Origin: Emiliania huxleyi CCMP1516
Taxonomy: Eukaryota > Haptophyta > Isochrysidales > Noelaerhabdaceae
Length of the DNA stretch: 64,000 nt
Assembly (NCBI RefSeq): GCF_000372725.1
Contig: NW_005201792.1
Span: 656,933 to 720,932, forward strand
Reading direction: 5' to 3'
A program made the translations under genes and the position numbers. Of the stretch, positions 56,005 through 64,000 are shown one piece after another (position 1 is the stretch's first letter; every line of letters starts with the position of its first letter). Below the pieces are notes generated by a model. It worked only from the letters and a program-made list of their open reading frames with translations, did not search any database and had not been told where the DNA came from.

Positions 56005-57968
56005 ATGCGCAGCCTTCTGATTGCAGCTACGTTCCTCTGCGGAGGTGCAATCGCGCAGGGCACTTCCAAGCTCTACCCTCCCGGGTGGAACAAGGAGGCC
56101 ACGAAGCCGCCGATGGGCTGGCGAAGTTGGAATGCCTTTGGGAACCGGATTGATGAGAAGACATTCGAGGCGGCGGTCGATGCCATCACAGCCCGCGTTT
56201 GGAACGAACCCAAGGTGTCGCTGGCCGACGCCGGCTATGTCAGGGTGGGCATCGACGAGGGATGGTGAGCGCCGTACATCATGGTCCCACGAGGTCACAC
56301 ACACCGTCCCACCCAAGGGCGCACCCGCCTCCCGCCTCGCCCAGACGGCCCGCCGCTCATCGCCCTGCTTTTTTTGCAGGGAGAACTGCAGCGGCACGGA
56401 TCCGGCCGGCGGCATGCGGCAGCACGACGAGGCGGGCTTCCCTCTCATCAACGTCGAGCGGTTCCCCGACATGAAGAGGCTGGTCGCGTATGGCCATTCC
56501 AAGGGCGTCAAGATGGGCTGGTACCTGAACGGCTGCGCGTGCGGAGAGGCGAAGGAGCGGCTCCCAAACTACCGCGGCGACGTGCAGCGTCTGGCCGAGT
56601 TTGGCTTCGACGCGGTCAAAATCGACGGCTGCGGCGCCGCGACAAACATGACCTACTACGCGCAGCTAATGGCCGCCACAAACAAGACGTACGAGATTGA
56701 AAACTGCCACTGGGGCGTGTGCGGCGCCGACCGCAAGTTCCACAACCCGGACGGCGCTCCCCCCCCCCCCCACCCACCACCACCACACACACACACACAC
56801 GCCCCGCCTCGCACGCCGCGCCGCGGCCTCCGTCTCCACCGCCCATCCACACACGCCTCCCCGGCGCCTCGTCCCCGAGAGAGGAGAGGCTCACCCAAGC
56901 CCCAGCCCTGCACCCTAGGCGCCTCGTGTCCGACGGAGGGGTGGTGCCCCTTCAACCACTTCCGCACGAGCGGCGACATCAACGCGGGGCCCATGTCTTG
57001 GTTCGCCAACCTCCAGACCACGGTCCGCAGCCCCGGCCTGGCCCCGACCCCTGCGCCCCAAACCGAGCCATCACTCCGCCGGACCCTGAGCTGGCTCTCT
57101 GCCTCCGAGTCGCCCCCTTTGGCCCGCAGGTCCGCTTCCTCGACGCGAGCGCGCCCCTCTCGCGGCCCTCCTGCTGGGCCTACCCCGACATGTGCGCACG
57201 CACGCGCAGCCCCTGCTGCTCGTCTGCTCGTGATCTCGACGGAGAGCGTGAGACGCGAGGCGGGTGGCTGTGTGGCGTGGATGAGACGCGCCTCTCTCGC
57301 GCGCAGGCTCGAGGTCGGGCGCGTGCAGGGTGCGAGCTTCGCGTGGCAGCGGGCCCACTTTGGCGCGTGGTGCGTCGTCTCTGCGCCGCTCGTGCTCGGC
57401 CTCGACCTGACCGACACCGCGAACCTCGCTTCTGTCGTCCCGATCGTCACCAACCCGGAGGCCATCGCAGTCAACCAGCAGTGGGCGGGACACCCCGGCC
57501 GCCTCGTCGCGCAGTTCGACCCGCCCGCCGCACCGCCCGCTGCACCGGCGCCCGCCGTCCGCCGCCGCGCCTTCTCGGCCGGCGAGGCTTCGGCCGGCGA
57601 GGGGAGGCCAGCTGGCGAGGCGGCGCTGCCGTCTGCGGCCAAGGCAAAGGTGCAGGTGTGGGCGAAGCCGCAGCCGAAGGGCACGGTGGCGGTGTACGTC
57701 GTCAACCCGGCCGCGTCGGGCAACGCTGCCCGCGTGTCTGTCGGCTTCGAGGCGCTCGGCCTCGCCGCGACCTCCGCGAGCGTGCGCTGCCCGCGGGCGG
57801 GAGGCGCGAGGCCGGGCGGAGGCGTCCGTGACACGCCACGGACGTGTCCCATAGGTGCGCGACTTGTGGGCGAGGCAGGAGGCGGGCCACACCAAGGGCG
57901 CGACGCTCACCGTCGAGGTCGCGCCCCTCGACTCGGCCTTCCTGCTCCTCACGCCCGCAGCAGCGTGA
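56005..57968 (+). CDS. GH27 alpha-galactosidase / alpha-N-acetylgalactosaminidase, secreted
   Basis: Six exons in phase (56005-56264, 56380-56753, 56919-57022, 57130-57191, 57307-57781, 57855-57968) encode 462 aa with a signal peptide (MRSLLIAATFLCGGAIAQG). GH27 marks: PPMGWRSWNAFG, YVRVGIDEGWENC, MKRLVAYGHSKGVKMGWYLN, the nucleophile region FDAVKIDGCG, the acid/base region FNHFRTSGDI, CWAYPDMLEVG, FGAWCVVSAPLVLGLDL and NQQWAGHPGRLV, then a beta-sandwich C-domain. It removes terminal alpha-galactose (or GalNAc) from glycans, in a secretory or vacuolar compartment. Introns: GT, GC, GT, GT, GT. An insertion of about 30 Ala/Pro residues follows QFDPPA. The choice of substrate cannot be made from sequence alone. 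Confidence 0.92.
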
Positions 57969-58133
57969 GCCAGTGCGCGCGCCACCCCCGTCCAAGCGCC
58001 AGTCTGGGCAACGGTGACTCGAGAGTCCGCTCACACGTTTTTGGCTGTTTGCAAAAGAAAGAAAGAAAGAAAACGGACATCCTTTGGCCTGTTTGTGAAC
58101 TTCTTTTACTTAAAACCAGTTTCTTTTTCTGTA

Positions 58134-58217
58134 GCTAAGTGCAGCGTCCGAAGGGCCTCACACTCTGCGCTGTTCGCTAAGTGCAGCGTCCGAAGGGCCT
58201 CACACTCTGCGCTTGTT
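58134..58217 (+). repeat. 42-base tandem duplication
   Basis: Two copies of GCTAAGTGCAGCGTCCGAAG with GGCCTCACACTCTGCGCTG(T)TC, just upstream of the small membrane-protein gene. The first follows TTTTTCTGTAG and the second is followed by GCTACAG, so each is bounded by AG. Confidence 0.85.
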
Positions 58218-58246
58218 CGCTACAGGGTTCGCTCCCGCGCCGTCCC

Positions 58247-58672
58247 ATGCTGCGGGACGAGTACGGCGCGGTGAGCGACCCGAAGCGGCTCTCGAGCGAC
58301 CATCCAAGTGATCCCAAGCGGCCGCCCTCGGTGACGCTCTGCATCGGCTCGAGCCCGCCGACTCGGGCTGGCCGAGGCGGCCCGGCCGTCCGCCGCGTGC
58401 GGCGCGTGCATGGGTCGAGTAGCATCTTTGACTCGGAGTTCTGGACGATCGAGCGCCTGACTGCGGCGGTGGCGCTACCACTCCTCGGCGCCACCGTGCC
58501 CTGGGCCTCTCTCACGCCCGAGTCCGTCCCTACCCGGCGGCAGGTTGGAGTCGTGTTCCTCACGGTCAACTTCGTCGTGCTCAGCTACTGGCTGCCTCAT
58601 CCGCACGTCCACCTGCCGCACCTGCACTTGCCGCACCTGCCGCAGGCGCGCGGCCCCCGCAATAAAGAATAG
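58247..58672 (+). CDS. Small predicted two-pass membrane protein (141 aa)
   Basis: From the ATG at 58247: a hydrophilic N-terminus (MLRDEYGAVSDPKRLSSDHP), then DSEFWTIERLTAAVALPLLG and a second hydrophobic segment QVGVVFLTVNFVVLSYWLPH, ending in a His-rich tail (PHVHLPHLHLPHLPQ) that might bind metal. No family recognised. The start is the first ATG after the tandem duplication, and AG-ended sequences just before it mean a preceding exon is possible. Confidence 0.55.
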   Translation: MLRDEYGAVSDPKRLSSDHPSDPKRPPSVTLCIGSSPPTRAGRGGPAVRRVRRVHGSSSIFDSEFWTIERLTAAVALPLLGATVPWASLTPESVPTRRQVGVVFLTVNFVVLSYWLPHPHVHLPHLHLPHLPQARGPRNKE

Positions 58673-58719
58673 TCGGACGAAGGAGTGCCAAGCCCGAGCC
58701 TCCCTCCCCACGGGCGCAG

Positions 58720-59016
58720 ATGCCTCGACGCCGAACCAGCTCGGCTCTGCTTGCGGCCAAGCCGCCCGCGATGGACGACGGCGCAGCAGAGCGTGGCCCC
58801 AGCTTCGGAGAGCCGGCACCGGGAAGAGAAGAGGTGGGCGCAGGCGGCGACAATGGCGCGGAGGAGGGCGCGGGCGACGCGGGCGCGGGCGCCGGCCGTC
58901 GCCTGCAGCAGGGCGACGGAGAGGATGGTGGTGCCGCAGGGGATGCAGATGAGGGCGCGACGCGAGCTGTGCGCGCCGGTGGGAGCGACGGGACCACAGG
59001 CGATCCGACGACTTGA
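58720..59016 (+). CDS. Doubtful acidic Gly/Ala-rich frame (98 aa)
   Basis: An ATG frame with an acidic, Gly-rich composition (GREEVGAGGDNGAEEGAGDA). The opposite strand is also open and more hydrophobic, so strand and reality are uncertain. No domain recognised. Listed because nothing else explains the stretch. Confidence 0.2.
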   Translation: MPRRRTSSALLAAKPPAMDDGAAERGPSFGEPAPGREEVGAGGDNGAEEGAGDAGAGAGRRLQQGDGEDGGAAGDADEGATRAVRAGGSDGTTGDPTT

Positions 59017-59828
59017 ATTTTGCGCGTTCCGAAACGACTCTTTTTTTGTGTGTGTGTCTCGTTTTGTCGTCGTGACGCGCATGTCGCCCTTTTCTCTGTT
59101 TTGTCTTTTGAGACGCCTTCGTTCGGCAAGCTATCCTACGTCATTTCACGCCAAGCGCCCAGCACCCAGCATTTGTAAAAGTAAACAGAATGAACGGAAA
59201 GAAATCGCGGCCGCACTTGCGGACTTGGAGCACTTGGAGTGCAGTTTCACGAGAGTCAGCAACCGCACAGGTCCACGTCCAGGGCCGGGTGGCTAAGAGA
59301 AAACCCGACTTTCTTCTTGCTTGGAATGTGGGGGCGCAGTTAATTAGGCGCAGTACTACGACGCGAAGTGGGTCAAGAAAGCTGGTGCTCCGTGGAAACT
59401 TTGGGTGGGATTGCGCCGCCCACCAAGCACAGTTCCTCCACGTGTTCGGCTCTTCGGCAAGGAAGCGCGGGGCACCAATACGGACCGGACGGTGTACGTA
59501 CGGGGCGGCGTCGGCGAGCGCCTCCTCCTTTGTCGTCCACCACACGCAGCAGGATCTCCATGGCGGCGGTGGCGGGCGACGCCGAGAACATCAACAAGCA
59601 GGCGCGCAATACGCGTGCCGACTGGGTCAAATCCCCTGGCTGGGCGTGCCAAATGGGTCAACGACGTCAAGAACAAGCAAGCGGCAGACGTCCACTTATC
59701 CTTGGCCCCAGTGGGGGGCGCCCACGCCGCCTAGCTCTGTGCGGGCGGGCCCCTCCACCCTTCACGTACGGATCATGTTCATGTAGTCCCCACAATCGCT
59801 GTCGTGGGATCGCAGCTTGTCCTCCAGT
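59017..59828. other. Unassigned region with open frames on both strands
   Basis: The plus strand shows AQYYDAKWVKKAGAPWKLW (about 59346-59404) and KWVNDVKNKQAADVHLSLAP (about 59647-59708); the minus strand has MEILLRVVDDKGG from 59563. None matches a family I know. It could be a small intron-containing gene or remnants of one. Confidence 0.3.
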
Positions 59829-59890
59829 GAGGGGAGGGCGAGACGATCGAGGGGTCCCGTACCACCACGCGGAATCGACCCTATCTAGTG
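59829..59890 (+). repeat. Dispersed repeat B core, copy 5
   Basis: GGGCGAGACGATCGAGGGGT, then CCCGTACCACCACGCGGAAT and CGACCCTATCTAGTGCTC; same orientation as all other copies. Confidence 0.75.
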
Positions 59891-59945
59891 CTCGGCGTGA
59901 CAGAGTTCTTCTCTCTTGCTTCCGGAAGAGCAGTCCTCAATCGTC

Positions 59946-60528
59946 ACGCACAGCAAAACTACGAGCATGGTAACGGGGCTCGTTACGGGCCCTCGAGCTC
60001 GTAGGACCGACCTCGTAGGACCTACGAGCTCGAAGCTGGTAAACCAGCCTTGTAACGAGCCTGGATACGACCCGGCGCAGCAAAATGGGGTTTTAAGATA
60101 CGCGACAGCCTCTTCAAACCCATTCAAAGCAACAAAACACACAACGAACACGAATCAAAAGTACGCTGCTGCGCCTGCCCAATTACGAGCCGTGTTACGA
60201 GCACCTCGTAAGCCAGCAGCAAAACGGCTCAGCAGGTTGGCGCACACAACGCATCTCGACTCATCTCGGCTCATCTCAGCTCATCTCGGCTCATCTCGGC
60301 TCATCTCGGCTCTCGGCTCATCTCGGCGTTGTGTGTTTTGTTGCTTTGAATGGGTTCGAAGAGGCTGTCGCGTATCTTAAAACCCCATTTTGCTGCGCCG
60401 GGTCGTATCCAGGCTCGTTACAAGGCTGGTTTACCAGCTTCGAGCTCGTAGGTCCTACGAGGTCGGTCCTACGAGCTCGAGGGCCCGTAACGAGCCCCGT
60501 TACCATGCTCGTAGTTTTGCTGTGCGTA
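59946..60528. repeat. Near-perfect 200-base inverted repeat (foldback element)
   Basis: 59946-60146 and 60327-60528 are almost exact reverse complements (ends ACGCACAGCAAAACTACGAG / CTCGTAGTTTTGCTGTGCGT). Each arm contains its own hairpin (GAGCTCGTAGGACC...GGACCTACGAGCTC). The 180-base loop carries about eight copies of CATCTCGGCT. Both arms read the same 60 to 65-residue open frame (VALNGFEEAVAYLKTPFCCA...). No target duplication identified. Confidence 0.88.
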
Positions 60529-60736
60529 GAGGTCGCTGGGCTGGATCCATCCATCGAACTGCCACACACCTGGAGCGGAGGCACACATGCATTTTGAGCA
60601 AGGGCCGGGGAGTGGAGAAAAGCGCACCCAGCGGGCCGCGGGGCCGGATGATCGGCATCGGGTTACGGGCTAGAGTGCCCTAGCCCTGGGGCGCCGAGGG
60701 ATTTGTTTTCCTGCGGAGGCTCTTCGTGTCGAAGTC

Positions 60737-62329
60737 ATGCCAGCACTCCCGCGCAGACTAGAGGCCACCAAGCAGACGGAGGCTGCATGGCACACCTCCG
60801 AGGAGCGTCGCCGCGTCGTCATGGCCTGGGCCCACTCGGGCATGCAAGGGTGGCGGCCGACCATGGAGGACGACACCGTCGCCGAGTGCCTTGACCCGTC
60901 GGGCGGCACGTTTGTCTTTGCAGTGTTTGACGGGCACGGCGGCGACTACTGCTCGCGGTGGGCCGCCCGGGAGCTCCCGCGCCGGCTGCGCGCAGCCATG
61001 GCCGCTGCCGCCGCCGGCCTCTCCTTTGAGCACGGCAGCGGGAGCGGCAGCGAGAGGACGCCGCCTCTAGCAGAGGCGCCGCCTGTAGATGCGGAGCGCA
61101 GCCCTCTGCAGTCGCCTGGATCCTGCCACGTTGCGCTTGGGAACGCTGCACAGCCCGCACGGCCACTGCACACGAGCACCTACGCAGACGTGGCCACGCT
61201 GCGGCGCCGTCCCCCGTGACTCGCCCGCTCCTGCTCCAGGTGCTGCTGGGGATGGACGCCGACCTGCGGAGGGAGGCGCGGGCGTGGTCGTGCGGCACGA
61301 CGGCGTGCGTCGGCCTCGTCACCGCGACCAGCGTCACCGTCGCCAACCTCGGAGACTCGCGCGCCGTGCTCTGCCGCGGCGGCGGCGCGCTGCCGCTGTC
61401 GTGGGACCACAAGCCCACTGACGAAGGCGAGCGGTCACGGATCGTGCGAGCGGGCGCGGCGGTGATCGAGGGGCGCGTCAACGGAGACCTCGCGCTCTCG
61501 CGCGCGCTCGGCGACTTCCGCCACAAGACCGCCTCCCTCCCCGCGCCGCACCAGCCAGTCTCTTCGCTCGCGGACGTGCAGACGGTCGTGCGCGGCCCCT
61601 CGGACGCATTCCTGCTGCTTGCGTGCGACGGGGTGTGGGACGTGATGGCCTCGTCGGAGGCGGTCGCCTTTTGCTTCGGCTCGCTCGAGCGCTCCTCCTC
61701 CCCGCGCCCAGACTCGCCAGCGGAGCGCGAGGAGAGGCGGCAGGGGCTGGCGCAGGCGCGCCCGACACCGCCACGAGCACTGCGCAGCACACCGCCCGCC
61801 AGACACCTCGGAGCTGGAGCACGCGGACGGGGCACCGAGGGGCCTTGCGCCGCGGCGGTGGCCGCCACCGCCCCGCCTCCCCCCCCCCACCGCCCTCCCT
61901 CCCCCTCCAGATCTGCGAGTGTCTCGTCGACGAGAGCTTGCGGCGCGGCTCGACCGACAACATCACCGTCCTCCTCGTGAGCCTCTCCCCCCCCCCCCCT
62001 CCCCCCCTTCCCGCACCGCACCGCACCGCACCGCACCGCACCGCACCCCACCGCACCCCACCGCACCCCACCGCACCCCACCGCCCCCTCCCCACCAGGT
62101 GCTTCTCGACCCGGAGCTGTCGCCGCGCAGGCCAACCGAGCCGAGGCCCGCCGCGTGGGCGAGTGCGGTATGCGTAGAGATGGGCTTCCTCGGGGACGGA
62201 GCGGGCGCGAAGAAGCAGCGGGCCCTGTTGCGGCGGCTCGCCTGCACCCCCACTTGGCTCGTCGTCGTCTTCGTCGTCTGCGCGCTGCTCGCCACCGCAC
62301 AGCTGCTTCGCTCGCCAAACACTCGGTGA
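60737..62329 (+). CDS. PP2C-family protein phosphatase with C-terminal membrane anchor
   Basis: Metal-dependent Ser/Thr phosphatase. Exon 1 from the ATG at 60737 has MQGWRPTMEDD and FVFAVFDGHGGDYCSRWAA (metal-binding Asp residues). Exons 61240-61665, 61911-61976 and 62099-62329 join in phase and contain SCGTTACVGLVT, VANLGDSRAVLCR, GDLALSRALGDF, AFLLLACDGVWDVM and RRGSTDNITVLL, all PP2C signature motifs. The last exon adds LACTPTWLVVVFVVCALLAT, a single transmembrane helix six or so residues from the end, so the enzyme is probably tail-anchored with the catalytic domain in the cytosol. The donor ending exon 1 (after about 61030) is not resolved. The third intron (GT donor 61977) contains (CCGCA)n runs. 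Confidence 0.88.
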
Positions 62330-62923
62330 GCTCCACACCAACCTTTCGACCCGCCGAGGAGTCCCCCACCCCCATTCCCCTTCGCTCTGAGCCGGCCTTT
62401 GGCCCCGCTTCAGGCCGGTCGGAGCCACCGCCGTGCAAGGCGGACAGACCGCCGCCGCAGCAGCAGCAGCTCTGTGGCCTCCGCCGCCGCCCGCTGCCGC
62501 CGCCATCACGCTGTCCGCCGCGACGAACGCGGCGGCCAACGCCGCGACGGCCGCCGCGGAGACTGGCCCGAGCGGCGCCGGGTCTCGCGTCGGAAGGGCA
62601 GGCAGCGTCGCCACCACACCCACCGGCAATGCGGCCTCAACTTCAAAGGAGCCGTGGCGAGTGCGGCGTCGACTGCTCAACGCATCAGCGGCCCACTCGG
62701 GATTGTGACAGTCCGGACTGGTTTTTGGTGCGCCGCCGCGGCACGGAGCTCGGAGGGCGCGCGCTGTAGGCGTCGGGGTTGTCGGGAGTGACTCTCTTTC
62801 TTGGAAGCAGGGAGGACGGGGGGGCCAGGAGAGCGTGTACTGCCGCCGAACTCGGCAGCCCTCACTTGTTCTGGATCCCCGCCGCCCGTATTTAAAGTAA
62901 TTCAACTTTGTACGTAAACGCTG
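62330..62923. other. Convergent spacer between PP2C and the SURNod19-like gene
   Basis: 594 bases. Ala/Pro-rich open frames exist on both strands (for example TAAAAAAALWPPPPPAAAA at 62450) but show no domain; likely untranslated region. A TATTTAAAG sequence at 62889 may be incidental. Confidence 0.5.
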
Positions 62924-64000
62924 TCAAGTGTCATGCGGGCCAAAGATGAGCTCTGCGCGCATCCTCCAGTGATGCATCTCGCCGAAATGGGGACGCGAGG
63001 CGTTCACAAGCCACGAGGCGCGCAGCGTCGCATTGAGAGCCAGTTCGGCTGGTGACTGCAGGCCCGGCACCCCGGCGCCCCACAGACACGGCGGGATGGA
63101 GTGGATGTAGCCAGACGGAGCGTACACCGGCACTTGCCTGCAAAGCACAGCGCCAGAGCCAGCGTCGATGAGCGTTGAGGAGATGCACCCTCCAAGATGG
63201 CAGTGCGCATTTGCGTAGATGAGGCGCACTCCCACGACCCTGGTGCGGGGAGGAGTCCCGCCCGTCCACTCGTAGTCCGCCGCGTCCACCCTCTCCCTCC
63301 GGAGCATGCTCTCGACTGTCCACTGCGTCTCGCGCCGCACGATCGGGTCCAGCGCCGGGTCGACCTCGCGCACATTGAAGCCCTTGAGCTCGGGGGTGTG
63401 CACCAGCCGGACTAGCCGTTTATGGCTTGGCTGTATGCCCGCATTGCTATCGGGCGAGAAGGGCTGGAAGTAGATCCGGAAGCGGACGTAATACTCCCAA
63501 AAATCCTCAGGGATGGCGTGCTCGGCGCCCGCCAGAAGCCACCCGTCCCTGCAGCAGCCCATGCCGCCGACGCAAGTCTCGGACGGGCACTGGTGCGGGG
63601 CCTTGAAGCCCTGAATGGAGGTTATGGTGCCACTCCCGTCCAGCTCCAGCTCCGGTGACACGTTCGCAGTCGTGGACGTGTTGTCGTCGTGCACGTAAAG
63701 CAGCTGCCTCGTCGACAGCTGCGTCACCCGGTTGGTGCACGGACACTCGACCAGCTGGTTGGCGGGTGGTAGTCCGGTCCACTCGCCCGCTCGCGGCCGC
63801 GTGTCAATCTGCATGAGCTGCGCCACCACACGGCGCGGCCGCGTGACCACCTGCGCGTACCCGTGCGGGTAGCCGTGGAAGGTAAACGGAGACTCGCCGC
63901 CGTTGGCCATATCTAGGGACTGGATCGAGGCCGGAAGGCTGTGCTCCCAGCCGTGTTCCTCCTCGCCAACCACTAGGCCCAGATAGTGGTGATTGTACGC
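62924..64000 (-). CDS. SURNod19-like secreted/membrane protein, 3' part (gene runs off window)
   Basis: Open from the right edge to the TGA at 62924, at least 358 residues, no start inside the window. The most telling part is IYANAHCHLGGCISSTLID, then AVLCRQVPVYAPSGYIHSIP, ALNATLRASWLVNASRPHFG and MHHWRMRAEL, which follows the pattern of the SURNod19 family (His-x-His-Gly-Gly, Leu-Cys-x-x-x-Pro-x-Tyr, Gly-Tyr, terminal His-x-Gly-x-Met-x-x-Trp/Tyr). Earlier are AYNHHYLG at the edge, FTFHGYPHGYAQVVTRPRR and YYVRFRIYFQPF. The conserved His residues suggest metal binding. Function of the family is not established; the assignment is moderate. Confidence 0.5.
   Translation of the reverse strand, partial: AYNHHYLGLVVGEEEHGWEHSLPASIQSLDMANGGESPFTFHGYPHGYAQVVTRPRRVVAQLMQIDTRPRAGEWTGLPPANQLVECPCTNRVTQLSTRQLLYVHDDNTSTTANVSPELELDGSGTITSIQGFKAPHQCPSETCVGGMGCCRDGWLLAGAEHAIPEDFWEYYVRFRIYFQPFSPDSNAGIQPSHKRLVRLVHTPELKGFNVREVDPALDPIVRRETQWTVESMLRRERVDAADYEWTGGTPPRTRVVGVRLIYANAHCHLGGCISSTLIDAGSGAVLCRQVPVYAPSGYIHSIPPCLWGAGVPGLQSPAELALNATLRASWLVNASRPHFGEMHHWRMRAELIFGPHDT

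Noticed and set aside
59141-59545. Minus-strand frame with WWTTKEEALADAAPYVHRP
   Set aside because: No ATG, no recognisable family, and the opposite strand is equally open; left as an unassigned region.
61478-62905. 475-residue open frame on the minus strand across the PP2C gene
   Set aside because: It lies opposite the PP2C exons, which carry every family motif in phase; the minus-strand translation is low-complexity and shows no domain.

Overview
The window is nuclear DNA of a GC-rich, intron-containing eukaryote, most likely a unicellular alga and best guessed as a haptophyte. The evidence is protein-coding genes broken by short (37 to 150 base) introns with many GC-AG as well as GT-AG junctions, families expected of an alga (CIPK kinase, EML, EMC2, GID/CTLH subunit), secreted hydroxyproline-like Pro-rich proteins, dense minisatellites and a complete Copia LTR retrotransposon. 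No bacterial operons, rRNA, tRNA or CRISPR arrays were seen. The lineage is an inference from gene style, not proven.

Layout. 1-3464: the edge of a GH10 xylanase-like gene, then a repeat-rich stretch with a 762-base inverted-repeat transposon carrying an 8-base target duplication. 3465-16045: a helical-repeat protein, a small secreted conserved protein, a large secreted Cys-rich/Pro-rich/FG-GAP/UnbV protein, a Pro-rich single-pass membrane protein, a Myb/SANT protein and a helical (alpha/alpha-barrel-like) protein. 16724-27524: an EF-hand EML microtubule protein (complete 14-exon model), an Ala-rich coiled-coil protein, an ankyrin protein, an F-box/kelch protein and EMC2. 28391-38298: a TA-flanked MITE, an O-GlcNAc-transferase-like GT41 protein, a MAEA/Gid9 ubiquitin-ligase subunit, a membrane protein, a foldback MITE and a C2H2 zinc-finger protein. 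38719-45927: a full Copia element with TTAAT target duplications. 46217-57968: a small MITE, a CIPK-type kinase, an EH/WW/UBA endocytic scaffold, an alpha/beta hydrolase and a GH27 alpha-galactosidase. 58134-64000: a small membrane protein, a 200-base near-perfect inverted repeat, a tail-anchored PP2C phosphatase and the 3' part of a SURNod19-like gene that leaves the window.

The genes are functionally unrelated housekeeping, signalling and secreted proteins, as is usual for a eukaryotic locus; they are not an operon. Two close head-to-head pairs (F-box/kelch with EMC2, CIPK with the EH protein) may share promoters. The most unusual theme is at splice junctions: several introns in at least five genes carry direct duplications of the exon edge plus the splice site, sometimes perfect and separated only by a short filler, which looks like intron gain or remodelling by tandem duplication, together with very frequent GC donors.
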